From an uncultured Campylobacter sp. (GTDB lineage Bacteria > Campylobacterota > Campylobacteria > Campylobacterales > Campylobacteraceae): a stretch of DNA of 20,008 nt. The notes under the pieces are model-generated. The model was not told the origin of the DNA. It searched no databases and worked only from the letters and a program-made list of their open reading frames with translations. Shown piece after piece: positions 1-6,546 of the stretch (position 1 is the first letter of the stretch; each line of letters starts with the position of its first letter). The DNA is taken from positions 1 through 20,008 of the forward strand of contig NZ_CAJPRT010000026.1 of assembly GCF_905373215.1 (NCBI RefSeq), read 5' to 3'. The translations under genes and the position numbers were made by a program.

Positions 1-87
1 TTTAAAGAAGCCTCTAAGCCTTTGACTTTTTATCTGCAAATGAAAGCAAAAGAAGAGATTAATAAATTTGAGCTAAGAAGCTTTTAA
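1..87 (+). CDS. C-terminal end of an unidentified protein (cut by window edge)
   Basis: Frame 1 is open from the first base to a TAA at 85-87, giving 28 residues that end ELRSF. The piece is too short to identify. It is Lys/Glu-rich and AT-rich like the island genes that follow. Because the genes downstream look like immunity genes, this could be the end of a toxin or of another immunity gene, but nothing in the residues themselves shows that. It may also be a chance open frame. Confidence 0.3.
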   Translation, partial: FKEASKPLTFYLQMKAKEEINKFELRSF

Positions 88-485
88 GATCTTTCTAATA
101 TAATCCCCTTGTTCATAAGGACGAAGAAGGCTTTGAGCTTTTATCTGTTTTTATTTGTTCTCTGCCTTAAAGAACAAACATCTTACAGATAGGCGCTTAA
201 GGCATTTAGTGAAAATGTATTAATCAACATCTTTAAGATTTTAAACCTTGAGCTGCTATAAGGCTTAAGCTAAATTTCTTAAGGTTTGAAACTTCTTAAC
301 TCATTTTTGCTTATTATTTAAAGTTTCCTTAAGAGACTACAAATATTTTTATATAGTTTTTTAAAAGACTATATACTGATATTCTGTAATCGAGTGTTCG
401 GGGGAATTCTGAGGGTTGTAAAAATTCAACGCAGGACACCACTTTTATCACTAATCAAATCGGCAAATTCTATGATTGATCGTTT
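88..485. other. Gene-poor AT-rich stretch with inverted repeats
   Basis: I find no convincing gene here. The stretch holds a TATAAT at 99-104, an interrupted inverted repeat at 142-191, a looser one (TTTTAAACCTTGAG at about 239-252 against CTTAAGGTTTGAAA at about 278-291), four copies of the palindrome CTTAAG (196, 264, 278, 328) and a TATACT at 372-377 that could serve as a -10 box for the gene at 486. A 21-base segment at 127-147 matches 16-36 at 18 of 21 positions and is in the same frame, so part of this stretch may be a decayed duplication of the end of the upstream gene. Confidence 0.4.
142..191. repeat. Interrupted inverted repeat / possible hairpin
   Basis: The outer arms TATCTGT (142-148) and ACAGATA (185-191) and the inner arms TTTGTTCT (154-161) and AGAACAAA (171-178) are each perfect. 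They are separated by 5-6 unpaired bases on each side and a 9-base loop. The arms are AT-rich and no T-run follows at once, so it is not a classic intrinsic terminator. It could be a weak terminator, a cruciform site or a protein-binding site. Confidence 0.4.
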
Positions 486-872
486 ATGTCTAAAAAGCCA
501 AAAATAAGTAAGGATATAACAAGAATAAGAGCTTTCATGAAAAATAAAATTTACTTTATTGCCGCCGCTATAATATTATTTGCGTGGATATTTTATCTAT
601 ATAAAGAGCAAAGTGCCTCTTGCGATATAAAAGATCTTTTTATGGGCAATTCAGAAATAACAAAAGAGTGCAGAATTGCTATAATAAGGCAATTTGACAA
701 GAACGGTAACCCGCGCGCATATAAAAGACTGAGTTTAGTTTATGGAAAAATTTTAAGCGAAAAACCGACAGAAGAGGTTTTAGATGAGCTAGATCAAGAA
801 GAGATAGAATTTTTGAAAAAATTGTATCCTGATTCAAAAATTTTATCTAAAGAGTCGCCAAGCAGAAAATAA
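486..872 (+). CDS. Small single-pass membrane protein, unknown family
   Basis: The protein has 128 residues. A basic N-terminus (residues 1-22) is followed by one clear membrane segment at about 23-39 (rich in I, A, F, W, Y) and then a charged domain of about 90 residues, with two cysteines at its start (SCDIKD and KECR). There is no lipobox or signal-peptidase site that I can see, so the soluble part is probably anchored with the N-terminus inside. No good ribosome-binding site precedes the ATG at 486; the ATG at 537 (residue 18, MKNKIYF) would keep the membrane segment and may be the true start. I do not recognise the family. Its place at the head of an immunity array makes a membrane-bound immunity protein possible, but that is inference from position only. 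Confidence 0.6.
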   Translation: MSKKPKISKDITRIRAFMKNKIYFIAAAIILFAWIFYLYKEQSASCDIKDLFMGNSEITKECRIAIIRQFDKNGNPRAYKRLSLVYGKILSEKPTEEVLDELDQEEIEFLKKLYPDSKILSKESPSRK

Positions 873-947
873 TCGATTTTTATAAACGCAAATTTGCCAT
901 AAAGATGGCTAAATGTTTAATAGAGAATGAAAAAAGGACGGTGATTG

Positions 948-1334
948 ATGGACTTAGAGCTTTTATACCAAAATTCAACGAATTCTGACAAATTCAGCAT
1001 CAATTCGTTTGTCGGGAAATTTATCTATCAAAAAACTTGGTCGGATTGCGACTATTGGGAGTTAGATAAAGCTTTAATGCAGATTTTGAGTTTTTATCAT
1101 AACAAAACGCTTCCAAAAGAAATTTTCATCGCAATACTAGCGATATTTAATGATGTTATCGGCGTGGAGGACAAATCAGAAATTTATGTAAGCAATATGC
1201 TGTGCGCGAAAAACAGCGACGGCGTAGTGCCTAGCATATATGATAGATTTGAAAGATTAAAGGTTCTGTGCAACAGCATCGTATTCAAAGAAGAATTTAG
1301 CAATAGCGGTTTTTGGTATATTCCAAAGGATTGA
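948..1334 (+). CDS. Immunity-like protein, possibly Imm41-type (paralogue 1 of 2)
   Basis: The protein has 128 residues. It aligns along nearly its whole length with the next gene: NSFVG against NSFIG, then WSDCDYWELD against WSDDEYWKLE, HNKTLPKEI against KNKELDPEI, ND near the middle, and IYDRFERLK against IFDRFRRIK. The pattern NSF-(I/V)G, WSxxxYWxL followed by a helical second half resembles, from memory, the Imm41 family of polymorphic-toxin immunity proteins; this was not checked against a profile. A TTG at 945 precedes the ATG at 948. I chose the ATG because it lines up with the paralogue's first residue and lies 9 bases after AAGGA. The gene ends 4 bases before the paralogue, whose ribosome-binding site sits inside this gene's end. 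Likely a soluble cytoplasmic protein. Confidence 0.75.
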   Translation: MDLELLYQNSTNSDKFSINSFVGKFIYQKTWSDCDYWELDKALMQILSFYHNKTLPKEIFIAILAIFNDVIGVEDKSEIYVSNMLCAKNSDGVVPSIYDRFERLKVLCNSIVFKEEFSNSGFWYIPKD

Positions 1335-1338
1335 TGCA

Positions 1339-1734
1339 ATGAATCTTGTAAATTTTTATAGAAATACCGCATTTGATGATAGATATGATGCAAATTCCTT
1401 TATAGGTATGATTTTGGATAATAATCTATGGTCCGATGATGAATATTGGAAATTGGAAGCCGATTTAAAAAAGATTTTGCGGCATTATAAAAACAAAGAG
1501 TTGGACCCAGAAATAATGCAAGGCATTATTTCTATCTCTAATGATATATTTCTAAACGGAAGTTGGCGCGACGTAGATATAGACGCAAAAAGCGAATATT
1601 TTAAAACGTATAAATATCAAGAAGATACAAAGCCGAATATTTTCGATAGATTTCGCCGTATAAAAAGCTTATTATTGGCGGTTGCTTCAGGGGATGAAAA
1701 TTTTTATAAAATCAAATTTTTCTATGAAAATTAA
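1339..1734 (+). CDS. Immunity-like protein, possibly Imm41-type (paralogue 2 of 2)
   Basis: The protein has 131 residues and is the tandem paralogue of the gene just upstream. It shares the NSFIG, WSDDEYWKLE, KNKELDPEI and IFDRFRRIK blocks. The first half is better conserved than the second, which carries an insertion (about residues 75-95) relative to the partner. The ribosome-binding site AAAGGA lies at the very end of the upstream gene, so the two are probably translated from one message. A pair of diverged tandem copies is what is expected when an array collects protection against variants of one toxin. The family name is tentative, as for its partner. No signal peptide or membrane segment is visible. 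Confidence 0.75.
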   Translation: MNLVNFYRNTAFDDRYDANSFIGMILDNNLWSDDEYWKLEADLKKILRHYKNKELDPEIMQGIISISNDIFLNGSWRDVDIDAKSEYFKTYKYQEDTKPNIFDRFRRIKSLLLAVASGDENFYKIKFFYEN

Positions 1735-1802
1735 TATGAATGATCTTTGCTTCGCAAATAAGGTGTATAATTCAGCAAAAGCAAAAATTACGGTGGACAG
1801 AA

Positions 1803-2966
1803 ATGAAAAAGTTATTAAATTTGACAAATAGTAGTTTAAAGCTGAGCGATATAAATTTTAGCAGCTTTAGTGCTTCTAAAAACTGGATCGGTTTCTTTGA
1901 GATCGAAAGCAGGGGCTGGCTAAGCGGAGTAAGCTTAGCGATAAAATTATTTGATAACTTTTTTAGAAAATATAGCGATGAAGTATTTATCGTAAGCGCT
2001 CTAATGTGTGATAATAAAGCATACAAAAAATATAAAGCAATCTCGCAGGTAAAGCCGTTATACGATAAATTTAAAGATCTTGGAATTTTGCAAGAACAAA
2101 ATGAGTATTTTTCTCTGGCTAGAGATAAAGAATATCCGCTGCCCGCTATGTGCATAAGAATGGACATTCTGAAATGGGACGATATAAAAGAGCTGGCTAA
2201 ATTTTTAATGTGCTATGATTATTCTATAAACGAATGGTGTTTTATAGTTTTTCCGAGTTTAAATTTAGCCGTCTATCCGCATGATAGCAAGGGTTTTGGC
2301 TGTATAGGGCTAAATGACGAGATTAAATATGGAATCAACTTTTTAAAATTTTGCGAGAAAAACAGCATGGCAAAAGTGACGATAGATAAAAAAGAGGTTA
2401 ATTTGAACAAAGCGGTTTTTCTTCTGCCTAAAAATAATGAAGAGCTATTTTCCAGAGCGCAAGAAGTAAGAGAGATAAAAAGAGGAACTTTGTATGCCGA
2501 TCCGAATTTAATTAAATTTATTGCCCTTAGCGGCTCAATCAAAGATCTGAAAATATCGCAATTAAAGCAGCTATTGCGCGAAGGCTTGATCTATCTTGAT
2601 ACAGGAATATTTTTTATCAAGAATCTTAAAAGGGAAAGAATAGCCACAACAGAGAACATTTTAATTAATTCTTCAATATATCAAGGCTTAAGCGATTTTG
2701 AGTGGTCGATCAATGAAGTGGAGATCAAAAATCCAAATTTAAAGGAAGATGATTTTATTAAAGAATGCCTTTTATTTTTGAAATTGGTAAAGGAAAAGAT
2801 CGAAAATATGGATATTGAGAACAGCAGATTTGCTTTATGTTTGGATTTCTATAATATCGATGGACTGAGCGCGGATTTCGAGCTTTATACTTTAAGAGAT
2901 AATGAAAAGATCGTAGATTTTTCAGAGGCTAAATTTAATCAAAGCTCGGTATATGTAATTATATGA
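1803..2966 (+). CDS. Large island protein of unknown family, probably two domains
   Basis: The protein has 387 residues from the ATG at 1803. An upstream ATG at 1740 in the same frame would add 21 residues, but only the ATG at 1803 has a Shine-Dalgarno-like stretch (GGTGGACAG) just ahead. The first 190 residues look globular, with a hydrophobic helix (about 45-75) and a strand-rich part containing YPHDSKGFGCIGLND. A middle segment (about 225-290) is helical. The last 90 residues have a helix (FLKLVKEKIEN) followed by strands (FALCLDFYNIDG, DFELYTL). The pattern LAVYPHDSKG followed by a helix weakly recalls DUF3885-type proteins found near toxin loci, but I would not assign it. It is by far the longest gene of the array and may be a fusion of two immunity-type domains. 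No membrane segment or catalytic motif is visible. Confidence 0.65.
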   Translation: MKKLLNLTNSSLKLSDINFSSFSASKNWIGFFEIESRGWLSGVSLAIKLFDNFFRKYSDEVFIVSALMCDNKAYKKYKAISQVKPLYDKFKDLGILQEQNEYFSLARDKEYPLPAMCIRMDILKWDDIKELAKFLMCYDYSINEWCFIVFPSLNLAVYPHDSKGFGCIGLNDEIKYGINFLKFCEKNSMAKVTIDKKEVNLNKAVFLLPKNNEELFSRAQEVREIKRGTLYADPNLIKFIALSGSIKDLKISQLKQLLREGLIYLDTGIFFIKNLKRERIATTENILINSSIYQGLSDFEWSINEVEIKNPNLKEDDFIKECLLFLKLVKEKIENMDIENSRFALCLDFYNIDGLSADFELYTLRDNEKIVDFSEAKFNQSSVYVII

Positions 2967-2992
2967 AATTTATTTTCTAGGCATGATTAAAG

Positions 2993-3000
2993 TATAAAAT
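2993..3000 (+). promoter_or_regulatory. Possible sigma-70 -10 box (TATAAAAT) before the gene at 3032
   Basis: TATAAAAT stands 31 bases before the start codon, after an AT-rich run. Campylobacter sigma-70 promoters rely mostly on the -10 box, so this is a fair candidate. No convincing -35 is seen. Confidence 0.3.
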
Positions 3001-3031
3001 TTATAACTACCATCCCAAAGGAAGGCATAAA

Positions 3032-3373
3032 ATGACATATATAAAAACATACCCCGATACGGTAGAGATGAGTGATTTTTTGGGTTTTTATCCGGATGAA
3101 ATAGATAGTGATATTGGAAAATATACGTTCGAAATAGACGGGTTAATATTTACATATTGCATAGTCGAGGGATGGGTAGAAATTACTATAAAAACAGGCG
3201 GAAAGACGGCTGTGGAATTTACCGCCGAATGCATCGAGTCCTTAAAAATTAGAAGAAATAAAGATGGCGAATTTATAGAAATAGGACAAAATTTTGCTAT
3301 AGACAGAATGGTACAGATAGAGTTGTATATAAGACCGAAAATTTTATTAAAATATACGAGTTTAGAATGCTAG
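3032..3373 (+). CDS. Small beta-rich island protein, unknown (candidate immunity protein)
   Basis: The protein has 113 residues and is acidic. It seems strand-rich: YTFEIDGLIFTY, WVEITIKTGG and VQIELYIRP alternate in the manner of a beta-sheet protein, and there is no membrane segment. The start is well supported by AAAGGAAGG followed by 9 bases and ATG. The bases before it (CATCCCAAAGGAAGG) look like a diverged form of the leader found before the genes at 3407, 6533 and 6951. I do not recognise the family. Its size, composition and position between immunity-like genes suggest an immunity role. It ends 33 bases before the next gene. Confidence 0.65.
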   Translation: MTYIKTYPDTVEMSDFLGFYPDEIDSDIGKYTFEIDGLIFTYCIVEGWVEITIKTGGKTAVEFTAECIESLKIRRNKDGEFIEIGQNFAIDRMVQIELYIRPKILLKYTSLEC

Positions 3374-3378
3374 ATGAA

Positions 3379-3417
3379 ACCCACATCCCAATAAAAGGAA
3401 ACCCAAATGCAAATTAA
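3379..3417 (+). repeat. Conserved leader, copy A
   Basis: The core ATCCCAATAAAAGGAAAC leads into the ATG at 3407, and the SD is the AAAAGGAA within it. In the frame that starts ACC CAC ATC CCA, the segment reads THIPIKGNPNAN and stops at TAA 3415-3417, 11 bases inside the gene. The same reading exists in copies B and C. Confidence 0.7.
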
Positions 3418-3805
3418 CGGAAAAGAGATATTCTACAAAGGCGGTCTTATGTTTCATCTGTGGCGAATGGCTTCTTTGGAATATCAGGATAAATATATTA
3501 TTCATCCCACAATCGACGAATATGAAGATCCGTCGGAAATGGCAGAAGTATTATGTAACCAATGCGAGCGAGCTTTAAGCGATAAATTTAGATTTTGCTT
3601 CTTGCCCTATGAAAGAGAGATATTAAGGGAGCTTGTAGACCTTATATATAAATACTTTAGAGACGGGAGTTTATTGAAAAGCGAAGAAGATGGTGACTAT
3701 CTAGTATATGAAAATAAGTCTTGGATAGAGGACAGAGAATTAGCTCTAAGAACAATCCAAATTTTTGGTTATGATTTAGATGACTTTAGCTATGACTTCA
3801 ATTAG
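3407..3805 (+). CDS. Member 1 of a five-copy divergent island family (candidate immunity protein)
   Basis: The protein has 132 residues, is acidic and helical, and has no signal peptide or membrane segment. The block MASLEYQDKYI, then EDPSEMAEVL, FCFLPYERE, a long helix, NKSWIEDRELALRT and FGYDLDDF is shared with the genes at 6951 and 7376, and in weaker form with 4830 and 6533. The first codons (MQINGKEIF) are nearly identical in DNA to those at 6951 and 7376. The SD in the conserved leader decides the ATG. I do not know a named family for it. Repeated diverged copies in an array of immunity genes make an immunity function the best guess, with each copy fitting a different toxin variant. Confidence 0.75.
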   Translation: MQINGKEIFYKGGLMFHLWRMASLEYQDKYIIHPTIDEYEDPSEMAEVLCNQCERALSDKFRFCFLPYEREILRELVDLIYKYFRDGSLLKSEEDGDYLVYENKSWIEDRELALRTIQIFGYDLDDFSYDFN

Positions 3806-3830
3806 ACTTGATTTGGGAATGCGGTTTTAA

Positions 3831-4169
3831 ATGAATAAAAAGACGATTTTAACTATTTTATCGGGAATAGTCGAAGATGGCGATTATATCTCTTTATGGG
3901 AGATCGTTTGGGAATTAAATTCTATTAACGTTGCCAATTCGCTTAAAGTGGCGAAAGAAATTTTATTGTTCTTATACGAGCAAGGGTATATAGGATTGTT
4001 TAGTTCAAATTGGGGTTATGATACAGAAATGAAAGAGATACGCGATAAATCTGAAATTTTAAATATTTTAAGAGATGATAAAAATTATGAGCCGGTCGAT
4101 GTAAATAGCAAATACTTTTGTGTGACTGAAACTCAGCAAGGAAGAGCTTATTATGCAAAACAATGCTAA
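3831..4169 (+). CDS. Small winged-helix-like island protein, unknown
   Basis: The protein has 112 residues. The first 55 form a helix-rich block with the look of a winged helix (ILSGIVEDGDYISLWEIVWELN, then a second helix LKVAKEILLFLYEQGYIGLF). The end reads YFCVTETQQGRAYYAKQC, which resembles the wing strand and last helix (VTxxGRxYY) of winged-helix proteins. It may bind DNA, but small proteins of this shape are also found beside toxin genes. The ATG has only a weak ribosome-binding site (GGGAATGCGG, too far upstream). It stands 25 bases after the previous gene and 32 before the next, so it is probably in one transcript with them. No named family is assigned. Confidence 0.6.
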   Translation: MNKKTILTILSGIVEDGDYISLWEIVWELNSINVANSLKVAKEILLFLYEQGYIGLFSSNWGYDTEMKEIRDKSEILNILRDDKNYEPVDVNSKYFCVTETQQGRAYYAKQC

Positions 4170-4201
4170 AATGCGAAAAACAATAATTTGGACGGTATAA
4201 A

Positions 4202-4813
4202 ATGAGAGTAAAAGCGCTTGATTTAAATTTAAACCCATATGTCTATTTCTTTAGCGAAGCGGAAGATTTTAGATTTAAGATTTTTAAAGATTTTCAAGCC
4301 GCAAGCGGGAAAAGATCGCTGGATTTTTATGAGCTCGAGGCGTTTAGCCTAATGAAAAGCACCGAAGTCTATGAGACCGACTCTATCGCCAGCACATTAA
4401 TTCATAATTTTAGTTTATGCGATGAGAATGTAAGAGATATTTTAATAATGCTCTTTGGGCAGTTTTATCTAAATAATTTCATAGATACCGACATAAAATA
4501 TAAAAATAGCGCTAATATAAATTTAAATATGAGAAAATTTGAAGAATGGAAAATTTTAAGAGATAATTTCTTTTATAATTTAGATAAATTTATAGCCCGC
4601 CCATACGAACCTCTAAAAAATTATATTTACGCAGATTGCGCTTTTTGGGAGGAGCCGAATCGGTGGTACCATCATAATATGTATATGTTTATCACAGAAT
4701 GCGGCAAAAAATATTATGATGAAATTTTGATTCCGAGCCTTTACAATAAATACAAACACATAGAGGTTGGTATCGACGAAGAAGGAAATGTAACGAAGTG
4801 GTACGGGATATAA
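4202..4813 (+). CDS. Island protein of unknown family, 203 residues
   Basis: The protein is helical with many aromatic residues: Phe/Tyr-rich stretches at about 13-45, and a segment FWEEPNRWYHHNMYMFITECGKKYY at about 150-175. The last part (FITECGKKYYDEILIPSLY) has the same GKxYY ending pattern as the preceding small gene (GRAYY), so the two may share a winged-helix-type C-terminus. The start ATG follows GGACGG at a proper distance. No membrane segment or enzyme motif is visible. I do not recognise it. Position and composition suggest another immunity gene of the array. Confidence 0.6.
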   Translation: MRVKALDLNLNPYVYFFSEAEDFRFKIFKDFQAASGKRSLDFYELEAFSLMKSTEVYETDSIASTLIHNFSLCDENVRDILIMLFGQFYLNNFIDTDIKYKNSANINLNMRKFEEWKILRDNFFYNLDKFIARPYEPLKNYIYADCAFWEEPNRWYHHNMYMFITECGKKYYDEILIPSLYNKYKHIEVGIDEEGNVTKWYGI

Positions 4814-4829
4814 AATTTAGGAGAATAAA

Positions 4830-5183
4830 ATGGCAAGAGGAAGAAAAGCACTTTTGCAATCACTTTTTGCTTTAGCGTCAATTGAATTTCAAACCAAGTA
4901 TATTGATAATGCCGATGCAGATGCTGATGTATATACATCGCCGGAAGAATTGTTAGAGGACCTAAGTAGTGCCTGCATAGAGGCGCAATCATTTAAGGAA
5001 GAATTTACGCAAGATGAATTAAAGCGATGTGAAGCAATGAGAGACAAGATAAAAAGTCTTCCCAATGAAGATATATATAAAACGCCTCTTTGGGAAGAAC
5101 TACGTAAAGAAGCGAAAGATTTTTTAAATTTTATGGGTTATAATGTAAGCGATATCGACGATAGCATTTTTAAGCAATTTTAA
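4830..5183 (+). CDS. Member 2 (divergent) of the five-copy island family
   Basis: The protein has 117 residues. It keeps the core of the family: LFALASIEFQTKYIDN near residue 11 lines up with the MASLEYQDKYI of its relatives, and TSPEELLEDL with DPSEMAEVL. Near the end, LWEELRKEAKDFLNFMGYNVSDID lines up with SWIEDRELALRTIQIFGYDLDDF. It lacks the MQINGKEIF start and the conserved leader; instead TTTAGGAGAATAAAATG gives a good ribosome-binding site. It is the most diverged copy together with the one at 6533, which shares KYIDN/RYIDN and STPEEL-like features. A cytoplasmic immunity role is inferred from its place in the array. Confidence 0.65.
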   Translation: MARGRKALLQSLFALASIEFQTKYIDNADADADVYTSPEELLEDLSSACIEAQSFKEEFTQDELKRCEAMRDKIKSLPNEDIYKTPLWEELRKEAKDFLNFMGYNVSDIDDSIFKQF

Positions 5184-5346
5184 TTTTAGCTTTATGAATT
5201 TGTAGTATTAAATTTACATACAATTATAAGACAAAAGTAATGATATTTTAAAAACGCTTTCGGTGTTAAAATTTATGAAATATCACGCCGCGCCGTAAAG
5301 TGGTCAGAAATTTCTTTGAGATAGGATTAAAGAGTAGGGGGAGAAA

Positions 5347-5826
5347 ATGACAGAAGTAGTGATTGACTTTGATGAGTTGCAAAAAGACAGAAGATATATT
5401 GATGAATGGCATGATTATTGTCCCAAAGAAATAGAGCATAAGTTATACTCATATTTATCCGAAAAGCTGTCTTTACCGCTACGTATCGGCCCTGGTGCAT
5501 TCGCGGATTTCTTTTGGTTTCTACGATTTAAGGAATGGAAAGAATATAGCGAGGAAGAGTGGGAGCAATATAAAGATAAAGACGGGTGGGAAAGCTATAG
5601 CGAATATATCGAGGAAAAAGAGGAAAACTCACGATACGGTTTAAAAAATAAGCAAGGCGTTCGAGACGATTTAAAGCTAATTTTCTTAAATTTTAATGCA
5701 TTTAAGAAAAAATACAGTGATTTGGCTAAACAGCTGCTAAGTGTAATAAAATTTACGCTCTCGGAGACCGCCAAATACCCAGATAACGATGACTTGCTTG
5801 ATATTCAAATAGAAATTCGAAGCTAG
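5347..5826 (+). CDS. Acidic island protein, unknown (candidate immunity protein)
   Basis: The protein has 159 residues and is strongly acidic, with a Trp/Tyr/Glu-rich middle (about residues 55-95: WKEYSEEEWEQYKDK and ESYSEYIEEKEEN) and a helical end. Acidic, aromatic-rich small proteins are common among immunity proteins to nucleases, where they mask a basic active site, but the family is unknown to me. The ribosome-binding site GGGGGAG is the strongest in the island. The gene follows the longest gap in the array (163 bases, AT-rich, with candidate -10 boxes TACAAT at 5219 and TAAAAT near 5264), so it may begin a new transcript. Confidence 0.6.
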   Translation: MTEVVIDFDELQKDRRYIDEWHDYCPKEIEHKLYSYLSEKLSLPLRIGPGAFADFFWFLRFKEWKEYSEEEWEQYKDKDGWESYSEYIEEKEENSRYGLKNKQGVRDDLKLIFLNFNAFKKKYSDLAKQLLSVIKFTLSETAKYPDNDDLLDIQIEIRS

Positions 5827-5872
5827 AAGATTATGAAGCGGCGATGAGAAATAAATTTAAGGAAAGCAGCAA

Positions 5873-6145
5873 ATGAGATACAACGATTTGATATTTTTAA
5901 ATTTATTCCGTAATTACAAAGATGAATTTGCCAGAGTCGGTCGGCGCGACTTTGTAATTTATTTGGAAGAACTGGTCAAGGCTGGAGAATATGGTATAGT
6001 GCTGGAAGATTTTTTAGTTCAAATGTATGAATATGATATAAAAATTTCCTCTAACGACTTAACAATTATAAAAAATTTATGCGAAGGCGTGAATGTCGAT
6101 AGTAATTTATGGTCGATTCTAAGTATTAGGGCAGTGGGCGATTAA
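5873..6145 (+). CDS. MafI-family-like immunity protein
   Basis: The protein has 90 residues, the usual size for the MafI family of small helical immunity proteins. The middle EELVKAGEYGIVLEDFLVQMYEYDIKISSNDLTIIKNL carries the family's typical look: a helix, then AGEY/GEP, then LEDxxxQxYEYD, then a Ser/Thr-containing turn and a last helix. MafI proteins protect against the MafB secreted toxins of Neisseria and are often found as orphan copies in arrays. This is recognised from pattern memory, not from a search. The start ATG follows TTAAGGAAAGCAGCAA. No partner toxin is in the window. Confidence 0.55.
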   Translation: MRYNDLIFLNLFRNYKDEFARVGRRDFVIYLEELVKAGEYGIVLEDFLVQMYEYDIKISSNDLTIIKNLCEGVNVDSNLWSILSIRAVGD

Positions 6146-6167
6146 AATATATCCAAAAAGGCTCATT

Positions 6168-6440
6168 GTGATAGAGGAATATATAAAAATAATAGAGGAT
6201 TTTTTGCAAAATAGAATCGACGTATTTGAATTCGAAAAGATATATTGGGATAAATTTATGAATGATAAAAATTTCCCCGATGAATATTATGAGCCGCTAA
6301 ACAGGCTTCTTACCGATATCGATGAATTCGAACCAGACGAAGAGTTGAGGGGTGATGATACAGTAGGTGATCCATTAAGTGAAGAGGATTTAAGGGAGTA
6401 CGCGAAAAAGGCTTTAAAACAAATTGCGCTTTTAAAATAG
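6168..6440 (+). CDS. Colicin D-type immunity protein (Colicin_immun family)
   Basis: The protein has 90 residues and starts with GTG, 6 bases after AAAAAGG. It has a first helix (IEEYIKIIEDFLQNRIDVFEFEKIYWDKF) and a middle DIDEFEPDEELR. The end SEEDLREYAKKALKQI is the typical closing helix. This is the layout of the colicin D immunity protein family: the E. coli protein of 87 residues has a similar SAxEF-like first part and a FEPDADR-like middle. Colicin D cuts the anticodon loop of arginine tRNAs, and its immunity protein blocks the active site. So a toxin with a colicin D-like tRNase domain is, or was, a target in this species or its rivals. No such toxin gene is in the window. Confidence 0.8.
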   Translation: MIEEYIKIIEDFLQNRIDVFEFEKIYWDKFMNDKNFPDEYYEPLNRLLTDIDEFEPDEELRGDDTVGDPLSEEDLREYAKKALKQIALLK

Positions 6441-6490
6441 TAGTTTTATAAAATGATAATTTCTGCGAGAATTTTAAAAATATATTACGA

Positions 6491-6496
6491 TATAAT
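6491..6496 (+). promoter_or_regulatory. Possible -10 box TATAAT before the gene at 6533
   Basis: TATAAT stands 37 bases before the ATG at 6533 in an AT-rich gap of 92 bases. There is no clear -35, as is usual in Campylobacter. If real, the last three family genes form their own transcript. Confidence 0.4.
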
Positions 6497-6504
6497 GCGG
6501 GCAA

Positions 6505-6546
6505 ACTCATATCCCAATAAAAGGAAACCCAAATGCAGAAAAATAA
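6505..6546 (+). repeat. Conserved leader, copy B
   Basis: ATCCCAATAAAAGGAAAC and the following CCAAATG match copy A base for base over the core. The alternative frame reads THIPIKGNPNAEK and stops at 6544-6546. Thr and His codons differ from copy A only in the third base (ACT CAT against ACC CAC). Confidence 0.7.

Noticed and set aside
405..455. Segment ending GGACACCAC with a short GTTG/CAAC stem, looking like a tRNA 3' end
   Set aside because: No acceptor, D or anticodon arms can be folded upstream, and the loop lacks the TTCGA-type sequence at the right place.
394..507. Open frame of 38 codons (GTG start) overlapping the start of the gene at 486
   Set aside because: No ribosome-binding site, no family resemblance and probably chance in an AT-rich stretch.
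3256..3417. Alternative frame continuing upstream of leader copy A into the gene at 3032, as a longer toxin remnant
   Set aside because: The gene at 3032 keeps a coherent beta-rich pattern close to its own stop, so the upstream part of the other frame is probably chance; only the leader itself is conserved among copies.
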